64,000 nt of DNA from Litomosoides sigmodontis (GCA_963070105.1 OY718806.1:957001-1021000), one strand, 5' to 3'; positions 1 through 31,409 are shown, numbered from the stretch's first letter. The notes: generated by a model from the letters alone, not told the origin. Program-made: numbers and translations.

Positions 1-35
1 ATCTCACTTTTTTCCTCTGGAGATAAAAATTGACG

Positions 36-16635
<16,600 letters not shown>

Positions 16636-17091
16636 TAAGGCAAAATAAACGCGATCTGAATATTCGTTAATATACGCGATTTGATGCAACACAAATTATG
16701 ATACAGCGGTACCTGCGAAAAGGTAATTTGTCTAACAAACTTTCGCCAACTCTGGAATATTTCATAGGTATGCATCTAACACTTACCTAAGGATTATATG
16801 CTTACTTATGTCGAAAAGAACTAAATAGAACAACCAAAAAAAATTTTAGAATCAATGTCCAGAGCCAGGAAACCGTCTAACTATGTCTACGACACACTAA
16901 TCACTGTCTGCTCCGGTACAAAGTAATTTGATGAAAATCATTCATGAAATAAGAAGAAATCCTCCTCCCATTTCGTCATGTTAGGAATTTAACGAATCGT
17001 TTCCTCCATCCAAAGCGTAAAATTGATGGGAGAAGGATGGAGGGAAGTGTACTGCACAACCTTGCAGGAAGTGTATAGATATATACACGGG

Positions 17092-17205
17092 CACATACTA
17101 CACACACATACAAACATGGATACATGCATTCACACTCACATACACATACACACACGCACATACACACACACACATACACGCACACACACACACACACACA
17201 CGTAC
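17092..17205. repeat. (CA)n-type microsatellite
   Basis: Imperfect CACACA/CATACA/CACGCA repeats over about 110 bp. The purest stretch is at 17182-17201. The CVCVCV and HTHTHT reading frames across it are repeat artefacts. Confidence 0.95.
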
Positions 17206-17600
17206 ACCTGATCACCTAATTTCAGGCAATGAAGCTGCAATACGTTGTATGAGCTATGGTGAGAAGACACTCCATAATGAAAAACGTTTCGGCTCCAGCT
17301 TCGGCTTTGGCTTCTCGGGCATAAGCACGAGCTGGTGGTTTAGTTGAAAATTTTAGCGTGGATTTTAGCCTGCCTCTTTTGGTAAGAAGTTCATGCTTAA
17401 CATATTAAATGTGTAGGTAGACTTGTGTGGACAATCAACTAGGCAATGCAATTATGTGGCTGATGGATTAATAATTTTGTGAGCATTTCAGTGATTGATG
17501 ATCGAAAAAAAATGGAGAAAAAAAAGTTTCCACCTGAATAAAAAGAAAAATAACATTACAACTTATATATTAACATGTATACTTTTGTATTCCGAAGCAT

Positions 17601-17756
<156 letters not shown>

Positions 17757-17788
17757 TGATTATATTAGGAGTAATTTTCCTAAAATCC

Positions 17789-18000
17789 TTCACTACAGCT
17801 TCATCGACTCCTGTTTAATTTACGAAGGTTGAGAGAAAAATCACAGGACGTACAAAATTTCCGAGCTAAAGAATTTTAAGCCTTTCATGTGATCGTTCAC
17901 TACAGCTTCATCGACTCCTGTTTAATTTACGAAGGTTGAGAGAAAAATCACAGGACGTACAAAATTTCCGAGCTAAAGAATTTTAAGCCTTTCATGTGAT
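17789..18000. repeat. Perfect two-copy tandem duplication, 107-bp period
   Basis: Bases 17789-17893 recur at 17896-18000, apparently without a mismatch, separated by CG. Each copy starts TTCACTACAGCTTCATCGAC and ends TTTCATGTGAT. Perfect identity implies a recent event or an assembly artefact beside the TA array. No reading frame or terminal repeats are seen in the unit. Confidence 0.95.
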
Positions 18001-19571
18001 TAGTACAGTATGACTAATTTCATTAAAATTCATTGTTAGAGCTAGATTTGTTTCTCGTCCCATAAATAAATGATTATTTGATTAAATTAAATTCCTTTCA
18101 CGTGTAATCCTATTGGTTGCAACAATTGAAGCAGTATCAAACCCATATTTGTCAAATTTCTGAACTCCTCTAATGGTAAAACTATTTCACTGAAAATCAC
18201 GACCCCCTTGGTCTTTTTCACTAGAAGCTTTCTGCCATTTTTCCTCTTAATATTTAACTTCATCCTTGCTGCCTCATTATATTATAGGCTAACTGTAATG
18301 TCAAAGAGGCTCAGCTTGAATCACTGCCTATCATTTTCCAATTCTCTAATATCTGTATATGTAAACAAATAATCAATGAATTTGGCCAGACTTCACTTAT
18401 GTCTACTGCCAAACTGTGCCGAGCATTTATCAGCTGTCTCGCAAGACTTATCACTTTTACGGTTCTCAGCAATTTCAGTAAAAACGACCTGTACTATCAA
18501 ATTTAAAAATTATCATATGTCCACCTCCAAAATACTCCTCCTCCTTCTGTAGGAGAAAAAAAAACAAAGTATTTTTTATCTTAATACAAATAACACTTAT
18601 GTTTTACCATAAAAAAGCCATTTGGCTCACATTTACATTATTTCTACGGGAAAACAAAATAAATCCGTTCATATTTATATTAAGGAATGAGAAGAGGAAA
18701 ATTGACATTTATTAAAGAATATGAAATAAGAAATAGTATACATCACAAGGAACATCACAAAGATAATGAAATTAATAAATTATGAACAACATGAAATTCA
18801 CGTTAAATTATGCACAGTCTGATACATATGCACAGCAAAAAATGATAAGTGAAATCAGATAAGACTTCTTAATACTAATAGTACATTGTGAGAAAAATTA
18901 AACAAAAGACTGTACTTTGAAATTTTTCGTCCGCATGGATTTTAATTCTTCTAACCATCAACGAATCAGTCATCCTTATCAGTTGATGCCAGTGTAACTA
19001 TAATCTTATTCAAGCTCATCCTTTGCTCCGTTTTCCAGTTCCGTAAATGTATCCTGGTGCAATTAAGTCAAAGCTGGATAAAGATGCTTGTTCTCCATGT
19101 CCGAACACAGTTCTCTGTGCCTGAGGAGACTAAATTAAAACCAGATGAACAAGATGGAAAAGGGATTTACTACAATGAATAAGTGAATAGTTCAGTTAAT
19201 CTGTCTAAAACAACACGAACATCCAAAGTAACATAAAACAAAATGCAAAGATCACAGGCACGGGATAATAGCATGGAAAGAAAAACGGAAGATTTCACAC
19301 AAACAAACAGACAACACAAAGTGTACCATATTTCCAAACCCAATATCTTTCTGAAGAAAGAAATATAATTCTAGTAACAAATACAATAATAATTAATGAC
19401 TAATGAATTCCAGAAATAAAATAGTATTAAAGTTGTATATTTTCAATAATGAACATTTTAACACAGCTAAACTTGCTAACCCGTATCAAACAACAACTTA
19501 TAGCATGAAGTATCGTTCGGAATTGACATCATAGCATGACGTAACCATCATGATGTAAAATGACAAATCCT

Positions 19572-19577
19572 TTTATT
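19572..19577 (-). terminator. Possible MON2 polyadenylation signal
   Basis: AATAAA on the minus strand begins two bases after the TGA stop at 19579-19581. This is unusually close, so a later signal may be used instead. Confidence 0.35.
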
Positions 19578-19578
19578 T

Positions 19579-22500
19579 TCAACTATTAGCCAATTGATGC
19601 CACTCTTTATCAAGCTTGTGCACATTCAACAGTAATAATATCTGGTAGGATTTAAGAGCGGTAATCAATGCGTGTTCAACCTGGAACAATTCTTGGCAGT
19701 AATTTTTCTGCCGTTAACTAATAAATTCTTAAAAGCCACCAACAAATACGTAAATCATAAAACTGTCAGCGATATGCAAAAGAGAAGGAACATCCTACAA
19801 ATTTTTAAGCGTTGTGTAAATAAGGTGTGACAGAAGCAATTTCACAGCGTTAAAGCGTGACCAGACTCATCTCGTTGATAGATACGAATGAAAGAGAAAC
19901 ATGTTGTAACCACCATACAGTTAAGAAAGTCTCGAGACTCAACTGTTATCAAAAATAGACAGCATAGAAACTACAAACCTGAGGATCTGCCTTTGTGCTT
20001 GCAACACAGTCTACAAGAATTGGGTAAAGGTTGACGAGTTCTCTATAGAATTCTAAATTGAAATTGTCCACATGACGCACAAGCCCATTGATAAGTGTAG
20101 TCACAGCATGTAAAACAGACATCATTTCTACGATCCTTTCTTGAGAAAGGCGCAACTGTCCAGCATTTAACTGATCACGCGCAAACGATAACATTACCTT
20201 CAAGACAAAAGTTTGATTTGTTTAGAAGCGTAGTGCTGTGAAAACTTCAAAGTATCAAAAACATATAGCTACGAAAAAATGGTGGAATGATTACTTCTTT
20301 GCATCTAGCCAACAATGATGAGATTGCAGAAGTGCCTAAACTTGATGATGGGGTACACTGCCTTCTTTTTTCATTTCCACTTTCTCCTTTAACGTCATCA
20401 ATAACCGACTCTTAAAAAAGAAAACTCGGATCCTAACTAACCTGAATAAAATGAATAAAACATGTTTCGATTGTTAAGAATAATTTTATCAAAAATGTCT
20501 GATTTTAATTTCCAATACACTTCATACCATTGAGAAAATGTGCCGATGCGGTACTCCGTACAATATCTGGTTGCTCCTCATTCTGACTCATTGATAATAG
20601 TGCTTCAAAGCATACTTTCGACAACTCAGCTCGCTGTGCGTATGTGTCTAAAGCTATAATAAAATTTTTTTTTTTTAAATTTTTTTTATAATAAAATTTT
20701 ACCAATAAATGCTGTTTGAGGAAAAATAAATTTATCAAGAAACACTGATAAAACTGCAGAAGCAAATATTTCAAATAAGCATATATCCTCATATTCGACC
20801 ATAAATTAGCAAAAATTTTAACGCCGAAGTATTATGTATCAAAGTCCTGCACAATTTCAAACTCGAAACAAAACGATACCAAAGACATCAGAGGAATCCA
20901 CAGTACTAATAGAACCACGATTAAGTATATCGATTATTTTCTCAATAAAATCCGCTGGTAAAACGCTTGCATAAGGCAACATCTGAAGTGAAGATTTCTT
21001 CTACAAATAAGGAAGAGCTTAAATAAAAAGAATGTTGGACGTTCTTCGCTAAACCGAAGGGTGTGACGTTCTTGAAAAAAAAAAAAAAAACTGGTCATAA
21101 TCAAAACTGGCTATAATCAGGTCATAATGAAAGCAATGAAATCTGAATTTTTACCTCAGTTTTAATCAATTCTATCAACTGACAGTCGATAAATTCATGC
21201 TTTTTTCGCTCATCTGCATTTAGCGGACATGAAGGACGACTGGAAAAGAGAAACACAGTTTAAAGAAATTTCGTATATGAAATATTTCTCAAGCAGTATG
21301 TAGTAGTTTGAATACTCGAATTGTATATAAGGTATGGAAATGTAAAACAAAGCAGTTTGGAACCACAAAGTCCAAATCACTATTTACCTATTGTTGAACA
21401 GGAAATGATCTATTGTATCGGCGATTAGTGGCCAAACGCTGTGAAAATAACGAGCTGAAACTTTCACTTATATTCTCATTAGCAACAAGGGTTTATTGTA
21501 ACTTGTTAGTCATTTGAATTATCCTAAAATGCTTTCAAAATTTGCGCACATTTTGGAAAGTGAAAGCTGAATGACAAAGGCTATCCAATACACCCACATG
21601 GTAAATAAAAGCTTTTTATTCTAGAAAACGAAACTCACACTGTTGTCTGGCAATAGGAAAGCCTAATCGTAAAACAGTAACAAATGCTGACGCTGCCGCT
21701 TTCCATGTACTTTGAGAGGGACACTGGTACTTCAATTCCATTGGTTGCGCGAAACACTAAACCAAAAGTTTTGGAAAATTAGTTCATGCTAGCTTAATGG
21801 AACAAGAATATAACAGAGGAAAGCAATAGGGAAAAAACAATAATATTCAACCAAAAAGTATGCAGAGTGCAAAAAATAGGGTGGTTATTGAATAGATTAA
21901 ATGGTGTAATTAAATTTCAAACTCTCAACTAGGTTCTAAAACTCTTGCGGACAATAAGATATACGATCTTAGTAAGCAAAAAATGTACCTTAACAATGTC
22001 AACAAATACAACAGATTCGACAATTTCCTGGAAATGAGCAGTACTTGCATAGAATTCCACTACCGTTCGCAAAGATAATTCCGCAAAGAGCACCATATTT
22101 TGAACTCCTTTCTAGAATAGTAGAGTGACAAACAACTAAATTTTTTGTTGCAAATAATCAGTGATAAAAATATTTCAAATATGCCATAGAGAATTAAAAT
22201 TCAGCTTAGAATTTCACACTGTGTTTTTCATCACAAGATAATCAAAAACACTGATCTCAAAATGGTATAAATCTCGATGATTCAATAATCAAACACCCTT
22301 CGAGTTACTATTAGAACAATATATAGTAAAATCCCAAATAAATAAGCAAAATTAACATTTTCGGCGTTGTTTGGCTCATATTCGGTAACTGGTGGATGGA
22401 TGGCAAAAGTTGTGAAATCAAGCATCAAACGAATAAGATCAGGCAAAGCTGCGCGCAGTAATGAACCTGTTTCCACCATATCCTGTAAAGGCATCTGTCA

Positions 22501-22673
22501 AACAGTTCGTTTTTTTGTTGGCAATAAGAAATAATTGTCTGCCAAACCTGGTATATAATTCGAACACAATTTAGAACAGCTTCTAGAGTTGGAGTAATGT
22601 CATTCGCATTTGATAATATAAACGGAACTTGTTCTGCAGTCAATGGCACACTTACAATACCCTGAAAGCACCA

Positions 22674-22729
<56 letters not shown>

Positions 22730-25700
22730 CATTACAAATCACATTACCTTCAGAACACTCGGTACTTCATCGTATTTTAAGTCATCGCAAGAAATTTTCT
22801 TTCGAACTCGTTCAAATATAGTAGTGAATATATGAAGTAAAGTGATAAGATGCATTTGTCCAGGAATAAATCTCTCTTCACCTCTGAAATTTATGTACAT
22901 AATTTTTACATAATATGAAAATCTATCAGAAATGTCACAATTGTATGCTGCGAAGCCATTCAACAAGCAAGTTACGAGTGCATATGCAGTTGATAAGCAT
23001 GAACAAGAAAACCAACTTGGGACGGTAAGGCTATAAGAGGACCAAAGCACTGCCTTGACTAATAAAACAGAATTTTACCTCCTAGACAGGGATGTTAGAG
23101 AGTCTGACGGTATATCAACTTTGAAAGATTTAGTCAAAACCAATGTCCGTGACATAGTCATCCAGCTCTTAAACAACTGATATTAAATCATCTTCATTTT
23201 AATTTAATAATATTTCGTAATATTTATGAAATAGTGAAAATAAGTGAAAATAAGCAGTGTCAATTCCTATTCACAGAGATTCCTTCATTACAAGCTACCA
23301 TGATTTCAACACAGCATGAAACGTACCTTCCACGAAGCAATCCATAACTGTTCCGGCAAATTAGTCCCTTCTTCATTTCCAGAGACACTACTAAAATACA
23401 ATTGCATATAGAGAGTATACAGGCAATGTATCAGAGCTAGTTCTTCGAAGGTCTATAAAGACAAAAACAAAAGCCTAATTTTCGTTCTTCATAAAAAAGC
23501 AGGTAAAGAACAATTATTAAACAAACTTTGCAAATCTCTCCTTTTTAATTATTTCACAGCCTTGTGACGGTGTCTTACCCAACAACAATTCCTGCAAAAC
23601 ATTTCTCATACTTATTTGAAAAGACACAATAAATTTTGAAGCAACACATGAAACATTAAAGTAAACCGACCGACTAGCGAAAATGCCAAATAACGTTTCA
23701 GACTAGTGCTGCCACTCTACATCTCCTCAAGAAATGCAAAAAATGTTTTGGCTATATGGATACAACCTGGAAGCTCTTAAATGCAGCGAGTGTCATTTCA
23801 CTATTATCAGACGCAGCTAAATATTCGATGTAACGGAGAAGAGTAGTCCAGATTGCAGCGAAGTCATCTGAAATGCATTAATGATGGATCTCTACTCAAA
23901 ACTCTACATGCAAATAGCTAACTCACTGTCACATTCGAAATATAAAATAATAGCTGCCGAAACGTGTAAAAAAAAATAAATTGAACCAACCAAGCGCAAG
24001 CAGAAGTGTTCGTTGAGCATTGAAAATTTTGACAATACCACTGAGGGTTTGCACTGACGTCTCAACCCACTGTTTCGATTCGGTATCTCTCGAATGATGT
24101 ATAAGTATGTTTGAAGCACCTAAGATTGAACTATTTGTTCTTGTTGTTGAAGCGCTAAGAGTTAGAGTCCGCACTTTGTCCAACATTGGAAAAAGTATCT
24201 GAAACTCCAAGTCTTTTTTACTACCAACTCCATGAACACAATAAATTAGGGAGTGAAGGATGATGAGCTAACAGGATCTGTATAACAAAAACGATAAACA
24301 ATGTACCTTTAAAATTCAAAAATGAACAAATAGTAATATTTCAATACCTTCCAGACCATATGCTGCCATGTTTCCGGTTTCAATGCCAAACCATGAGCAA
24401 CAATTGTCTGCAGCAATGTCTGGCAAGCACTTTTACGAACCGGTGGTCTAACATCAACGCATAATTCAGATAGGCAGTTGTATAGCACTAGCCAAATTGT
24501 TTCACTTTCTTTCCGCGAAATTTTCGGAGTGTTTCGATATACAAAATCAGAAATTGCCCACTGAAATATGCAAATCATTTTAAGTATAAAAAATGCTTTG
24601 AAGGTACCAATATTTGAAAGCCATACATCTACGTTCCCACGGCTCCCGCCATAGCCAACTGTAATATGTCTGTCTATTTCGTATTTAAAATTTTTTAAAT
24701 CATGATCTTATAGAGCTCACCAACTGTCCCAGAGCTGAGAGTGATATATTTAATTCACACTGCTGAGAACCATATTTTGCATCGGTTTCAACAAGGAGCT
24801 GTATACAATGAAAGGGTAATACTTCGAGAAAGTCAGTAATCATCAAGGCCAGAGCCTCGTAACTTTGCTTGACCAATATCTCGTCGTAACTAAAATTTTT
24901 GCAGAATTCGAAAGCCCTTTTTTATTTACACTTTTTGGCAATGATTTCTTCTTGTTTGTAGAAAACATTTAATTAACGAACGCTATGGTTCCTTCTCTAT
25001 CAAAAGACAACTATTCACTTCCGCAAAAATTTTGAGCATGTTTTCATAAAGTTGTAATATAAGATCTGAAAATGTAGTAACAAGCAACCTTAACTTCCCA
25101 GCTACAACAACACGAACAGTCTCAATAACAGTTGGCCACTGATCGGAGGTTAACTGTTGTCCAGATGATTGTAGTACATTTACAAGACATTCGATTTGCT
25201 TTCGGCGCACGTCAGTATATTCAATTTCGGACATCGAAGATAAAGGCGATAGTATCAACTGCTGACGCTTCTGTAAATGAACGGAATGAAATAAAACGAA
25301 TATTTAAAATATTTAAAAACTACTGATACTCTAAACGATTCCTGAAAATCAGTGAAGACATTAGTGTAATGCAGCACATTTCCATTTTTCTCGAAGTCTT
25401 ATCAACACTGCCTAATTCCTACCACTTAAGATTTTATAGAGCATTTGCGTAACGATTTAGCGCATTCATCATGTAACTATACAATAATAACAAAAAATAA
25501 CGAACCGATTCTTCAGCTGCAGTTTTAATTTTTAAAGCACTTTTCACCAAAACTGTTAACGCTTGTGCACCCCACTCGCGCAGTTTTGCATAAGGATGTC
25601 CTGATACCTTTAACGGTACAAATGTTTTATAAATATATTTTTAGTAGCATTGACGTGCAATATAGCGGATAACTTATAATAGAATGTATATACATACACA

Positions 25701-28700
25701 ATGCTAAGTAATACATTACCTCAATAAGATGAGCCGTTAGAGGCCTCCAAAAGACTTCCAAACGTGCAAGGTTTGCCATTCCCGTTTGCTGTAGTTTAGC
25801 AACAGGAAAAAAAGAGGGTTCACGAGAACCATTTTGTGACACCTAAAATCTTTTTCACTATATCAATAAATTCCTTTAGCCCTAAACAAGTGAAAAGTCA
25901 GAAATGCACAAACTGCTTACGGTCATTGCCTCGGAAGAAAGTTTACATAACGCGGCGATCACATGATGTAGTGCAACATCGTCAAGCTTGGTTGTTGAAT
26001 CAAATAATTTATTTAGCATAGCCGACTGAAATTTCATAAATTGCATGAAAAAAATTTTAGTTACAATCGGAAGTCCTTAGAATAACTTAATAGTATTGTT
26101 CAATAAATGTTAAAAAGATTAAACAAACATACTACAACCGGAACATCAGCCATTGCAGCTGTTGTTAGAACATTGGCATTGGAGTGCGGACCGGTTACCA
26201 ATGAGGTCCCATCAATGATTTCCCCTGCAATTACATTTAATAAACACTTCTGAATATGTCTGAAAAATTATTTAGAATTTTATATTGCAGCTCCAGTTAT
26301 CCATAAACTCAACGATTTTAGTTTGATCTAAAGCTTAACAAAGTACTGTTAATTCATAATTGCGCAACATACCATCAGACCGAAATCCACCTTGCATACT
26401 TGGGGTCATCCCCAAAATCCAAACTAAATGTTGTATTGAAGTTAGCACAAGATGCCAGCAATCACCCAAATCTTGACCGTTAGCTTCAGCAGAGCTTATC
26501 AGTATATGTGCTACTTGCACATTCTTGGCAGTTAACTAAATAAACAACCTGGTATGAGAACAGTAGAATTTCACTCAATCCCTTTTAAAAGAAATTTTCA
26601 AGTTCGAGAACCCTCCAGAAAAGCATCGAGATTGAAAGAAGCCAATTCGTATTCGAAAGGAAGGAACATACCATGACGGTTCCGCTGTAAAAGCTTAAAG
26701 GAAGTGAAGGAGTTGGACAAACAGTACCAACAGCTATGATCTGACACGGCTGACTCGACACTGATTCATTTTCAACCTTTTCCATTTTCGAACCTAGAAG
26801 TAAGAAATAAGCATGATCTGTAAATTTGTGCATGGAATTTATAAAGAAGGAATTCATTAAGAACTTGAAGCTTAATGCATCTTACGTACTGCAACGCTAT
26901 ATAACATATGATGAATTTCGAACAATCAAGCAATTACTAATAAACATTGTTAGAGTTGTTTTTAGCAACAAACCACTCAAAGCATCCTTCTCCAAGTGAG
27001 AATTAGGTGAAGTCAAAGATCCTGGTATGGCACTTAAGCCACCGGAGGCACTTGTTATTCGCACTAAATACTTTCGTGGTAACGAGGCTTTACATAATGC
27101 AAAATATGCAGCGTCACGACCAGTTGTATGACCCAAACGACAGGATAAAAGTGTCATTGTAACAAAGCATTTCAGGAGTTGTTCTGTTATCGATTCATCG
27201 ACACTAAAACCAAGAGTACGAACAAAGGCTTTCAGCAACCAAAAAAAACAAGGAAGTAAAGAGTCATAACTTTAAAAATCTGAACTCCAGGAAACTATGA
27301 ATAAATCATTATTTAACTGGAACATAAAAAACCATCCTCACCTTGCATCCAGAAAAAGTGAGGTTGCAGCTAATAGGCTTGGATAAGTTGACTGATAGAG
27401 TTCTCGTGCAATATCTGCAAACACTATTGGTTGTACTTCTTGGACAAAAAAAAAATCAAATTCATAAACCTGTCATGCACATTTAACCAAACCGACAAGC
27501 TTTCATACATTCATTGCAAACCTTTTTTTTCTTTCCGAGAGAGCAGCGATTCAGTAGCCTCAAAAACCGATTGACAGCAGTTGATTACACAATAATAAGT
27601 TAAAGATAATGAATAGCCGTTAGGCAAATTCATTGCCTCATGTTTTTCTAGGGAATCTAACCTAAAAAATAACGCAGTTTTTTATGTCTAAAACAAAACA
27701 TATGTAGATTGTTCAAGCTTTGTAATTGGTTTTTATTGATTGTATAAACATACGTATCAACAAAATCATCTGAATATATCAACCGTTAATATAGTCTTTT
27801 CAACCCACTAGCCGTCCGTTAACTTGCAAGGAGTTTAACAGAAAAGAAAAAAATAAAGGGGATAAAATTACAATAAAGACTTCTTGGAGGTAATATTCTG
27901 ACACAGTGGAATCCACACATCGCGATACTGAAACCCTGGTTGCGAGCCTGACTGAACATTTGCTTCGAATTGTTCGTCATCCTTAGAAGCTGAAATAATA
28001 CGTGAAGTGTATTCTCGATTTACAACACAATGCGATAAAGCATTAAACGGGCAAATACATTTGCACCTACAGAATCTATCATTAACAGGAAATTACAGAA
28101 CTACATCGCTTAGTTACTTGGTCGATATCACGAAATCAATAACTGCTAATTTTAATGTCTGTATGGCCTTAAATTGAATAAAGCAAAGAATGTTGGTGAC
28201 AATTTACAAGCAACATTTTGCAGTCCCTCGAAGATACTTATTAATTAAATCCACAAAAAATATTTTCTCCACAATGAACGTACTGGTTTCTGATACATCG
28301 AGATGCAAAAATGACAGCTGTACGTATGCTGCCAAACCAGATACGATCGAACTGATCGCTTTCGTGGCATTTGGTTTTGCGTCGTAGTTTTCACAGAACC
28401 AACTAAATCAAATCCACTGAGAGTAAAGTGTGTTGATCAACACTAATAACTAGTGAAAAATATAAAAATCAAGTAAAAAATTAAACAGAAAGGTGAATTA
28501 GCAAATATGCCGTCAATAATTCCTGATAAACTGAGTAAAGTATAACAGTTTATGAAACAAGAACATACATCAGAAGTTCAGGTGAAATAACAATTTTGTG
28601 CAAAACTTCGAGAGCAATAGCACGCTGCCACCCTAACTTGTCAGATTCCAGAAACTTCACAAGCAACGCCAAGAAGATTTCACATTCTGTCACCTGAAAC

Positions 28701-29648
28701 TACCAAAAAAAAATCAGCAACATTATAAACTTATAAAATACATTACCCATCACGTAATCCTGTACGAAACCCTTTATTTCCCACTATTGACTGTACTCTT
28801 TAAATTCAGCCCTTCACAATCGGCAAATTTTTGATTTTAATTAAACCAACGCACAAAAATATAATAAACGAACCAATAAGTTGTAATAAAGCGTGATCAA
28901 AATCACAATAACACGCAGAAGTCGCATCGAAATTGGAAAATATACACGTTCAGGTGAGGAAGACGTTTGCGGTGAAACAGAATCTAATGATACATGTGTA
29001 TTTGGTGCACATGGATGCTGCGATGTGATCTAAAGCATGTATATTCATATTTGTATGGAGTTAAATTTAAGTATTCAACCAACTCCCAACTTACTAACAA
29101 CAAAACTAAAATAGTAAAGACTGATACCATCATACAAATGTAGTAAATAAAAATCAGTGGTAAAAAAAAATGCGAGTCACAACCTGCATCTGTTTATGAT
29201 TCGGCGCGAAGAGTTTGATGATTAAGGGACAAACTTGGTCTTTCAACAACTGAGCAAATTCAGAATGCTACAAAAAAAGTGCAGTTATTACAAAGACAAA
29301 AGAAATACCAAAAAGTTATACAAATTAGGACAAAGACTACTCGGTTTGCTTAAAATATTCAAAAAATTTTAACCTATAAATAATACAACGATTACATCCT
29401 TCAATTTAGCTACATACAGTAATATGTGTTAAGGAAGGAACCTTGATAAATACAGATGGATAGGAAGAAAGCACTGATTCTAACAATTCTAAACCTAGCG
29501 TACGCGTCATTTCCTGAATACCAATCAGCCAAAGGGGAGCCTCAGAGTTGATAAGCAAACAAAGATCCTGAAAAAATATGCACAAATTATTTCCTACAGC
29601 GGTTATCATTTAAAATAGCTGTAGTTCAGTACTGCTCACGTACTTTAG

Positions 29649-29733
<85 letters not shown>

Positions 29734-31409
29734 ATGCTATATAGCGTGGAAAGTAAACTAGCAAAAAAATCAGGGTGAGCACGATAAGGAGGAATGGACA
29801 CAATAAAAACAGATTGAGTGGAAAAATAAAAAATACAAAGACGATTTTGGTCTGCTGAATTTATCCCTCCCGTCACTACCTATATTTTCTAAATGATATA
29901 TAAAAAATGGAAAAAAAATAGGATTACATAAAACAACATGTAACCATCCGAAGCGCACGGCCTTAATGTCGGTGGTGGAGCTTTCGAATGTAATCGTACG
30001 GTATGATGATCGATTGGCGTATCACTGTTTCTCAAACCATCTTCCTTGAAGAAATAATTGAATGGAAATACGATAGCAAATAATTCCAAATTTTTGTAAA
30101 GTATTTTCCAAGATTCCGAAGACTTCCTTTAATCCATAAATGTTGATTAAACTGTCAATATTTGTGTTAAATATTGACAGTTTAATCCTTCTGGAGTATT
30201 ATATCCGAAACAATGTGGTGGCTAACAGCATAACTAACTTCATGATAGTATGCTATCGGCATGTATCATAAATGTGCACTGAATTAGTTTTATAATGTTG
30301 TGAACATTATATAAGTAAATAAAAAATTATATAAGTAAATAAAAGCTGATTGTAAAGTGAAGTTACCTGGATAACTCGCTCATAAACACAATTCACCATT
30401 TGTCGCACAGTTGCTGATGCTGTGTTGATTACAATTGGATCTTTTGCAAAATTTAGACGGAAGCACATCACTAAGCACTGAAAAAAACGATATAACATAA
30501 TAAGCGAATAATTTGTATCAGCATTTCGCATATAAGAATGTTCTATCTGAATAGCGTCAATAAATTTCACCTTTGCAAGCCACTGCCCAGTGACCAGTAA
30601 TTCGGTGCTGACAAGAGGCGTTAATGTTTGCAAAACTCGTAATTCTTCGCATTCTGCTTCCATTAAATGCCAAAGTTCATTAACAATGATGTGAGCAGAA
30701 GCCTGCAATAAATACCCACTAACCAAATATAATTTTCCAAACTTCTCTTTAGTTTTAATAGAGGCTTCATAAAAATATCTAACTCCATTTATAACTGCAA
30801 TTCTTATAGAAAACATAAGTTAGCAAAAAGAATGCTTCAGCAAAAACGTCACTCAAATTAAACCACTGTCAGCTTAAGAGTTAGAAAAAAAAGACATATG
30901 AAAAGGAAACGCACGGACTCAATAACCCGATGCTGCACCATCTTTTGAATCGCTTGCAAGGACACTTGAACAAGTCGAGCATTTTTACTTGAACAACCCA
31001 GAATAAGCGGCTGTAACAATTCGGCACTAGCACAACGTATGTTTGTCAACAAATTTTGCTCACTGGATGCTGTGCTAATATTCTTTATCTTCACAAGGCC
31101 TGATTCAGCCGCCTGAAAGGTAGTAAATGTACGACTTATGAAAATGAAACTGTAAGGTATATAGACGTCCAAGTGCAGGTAGCTCTAAAATTCACGATTT
31201 TAGTATGTCTAAATACTTCAAATTATTTTCACAACAGCCGAGTTTGAAACGAACTGATTCATCTTGTAGTATATGTAGCAAATTCGTACCTCTTTAACTT
31301 GTATGTGCTTTTTCCTGGCCTCCGTTGAGAGCGTCCTCAAGTCCGTTAGTAAATTCTCAACCAGCCTTTTTGCTTCGACAGCTGTACCGAATGGTCCACT
31401 ATTTGACAT
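19579..31409 (-). CDS. mon-2: MON2 homologue, Golgi/endosome trafficking scaffold (40 exons, 1,770 residues)
   Basis: MON2 is a large HEAT-repeat protein related to BIG/GBF Arf-GEFs but lacking a Sec7 domain. It acts at the trans-Golgi and endosomes with Dopey-type partners. Exons (high to low): 31290-31409, 30915-31112, 30571-30702, 30367-30477, 29928-30044, 29418-29567, 29184-29267, 28874-29029, 28569-28693, 28215-28402, 27872-27989, 27522-27661, 27342-27438, 26974-27269, 26672-26793, 26373-26535, 26133-26224, 25921-26025, 25720-25842, 25506-25607, 25089-25270, 24721-24889, 24348-24560, 23991-24198, 23767-23867, 23523-23591, 23327-23452, 23079-23167, 22748-22883, 22548-22661, 22357-22482, 21989-22111, 21641-21756, 21388-21438, 21155-21239, 20880-20982, 20528-20653, 20295-20410, 19979-20197, 19579-19680. 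All phases agree; total 5,313 bp. Family landmarks: [105 protein letters not shown]. Length is close to human MON2 (about 1,717). Confidence 0.97.
22676..22726. repeat. (TA)n array in a MON2 intron
   Basis: About 25 TA units form most of the 86-bp intron 22662-22747. The intron is little more than its splice sites plus the repeat. Confidence 0.97.
29651..29731. repeat. (TA)n array in a MON2 intron
   Basis: About 40 TA units in the intron 29568-29927 between MON2 exons 5 and 6. Confidence 0.97.
30145..30187. repeat. Perfect 19-bp-stem hairpin in a MON2 intron
   Basis: The 19-base arm 30145-30163 (GATTAAACTGTCAATATTT) is followed by the loop GTGTT and its exact reverse complement 30169-30187. 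It lies in the intron 30045-30366. No MITE-like flank or duplicated target is evident. It could be a small structured RNA, a decayed element or a replication-slippage product. Confidence 0.9.
30306..30344. repeat. 20-bp tandem direct repeat
   Basis: ATTATATAAGTAAATAAAAA occurs twice in a row, just upstream (on the minus strand) of the hairpin at 30145-30187 and in the same MON2 intron. The second copy lacks only the last A. Confidence 0.85.

Noticed and set aside
16976..17215. Cys/Val- and His/Thr-rich frames near 17.1 kb
   Set aside because: Translations of a CA-type microsatellite.
27229..27238. Acceptor GAAAG at 27229-27230 for MON2 exon 14
   Set aside because: It breaks the phase. The acceptor at 27270-27271 restores the frame and adds residues that fit the family (LDAS then LLKAFVR).
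28190..28387. Plus-strand ORF of 65 codons
   Set aside because: Shadow of MON2 exon 28215-28402, which matches the family on the minus strand.
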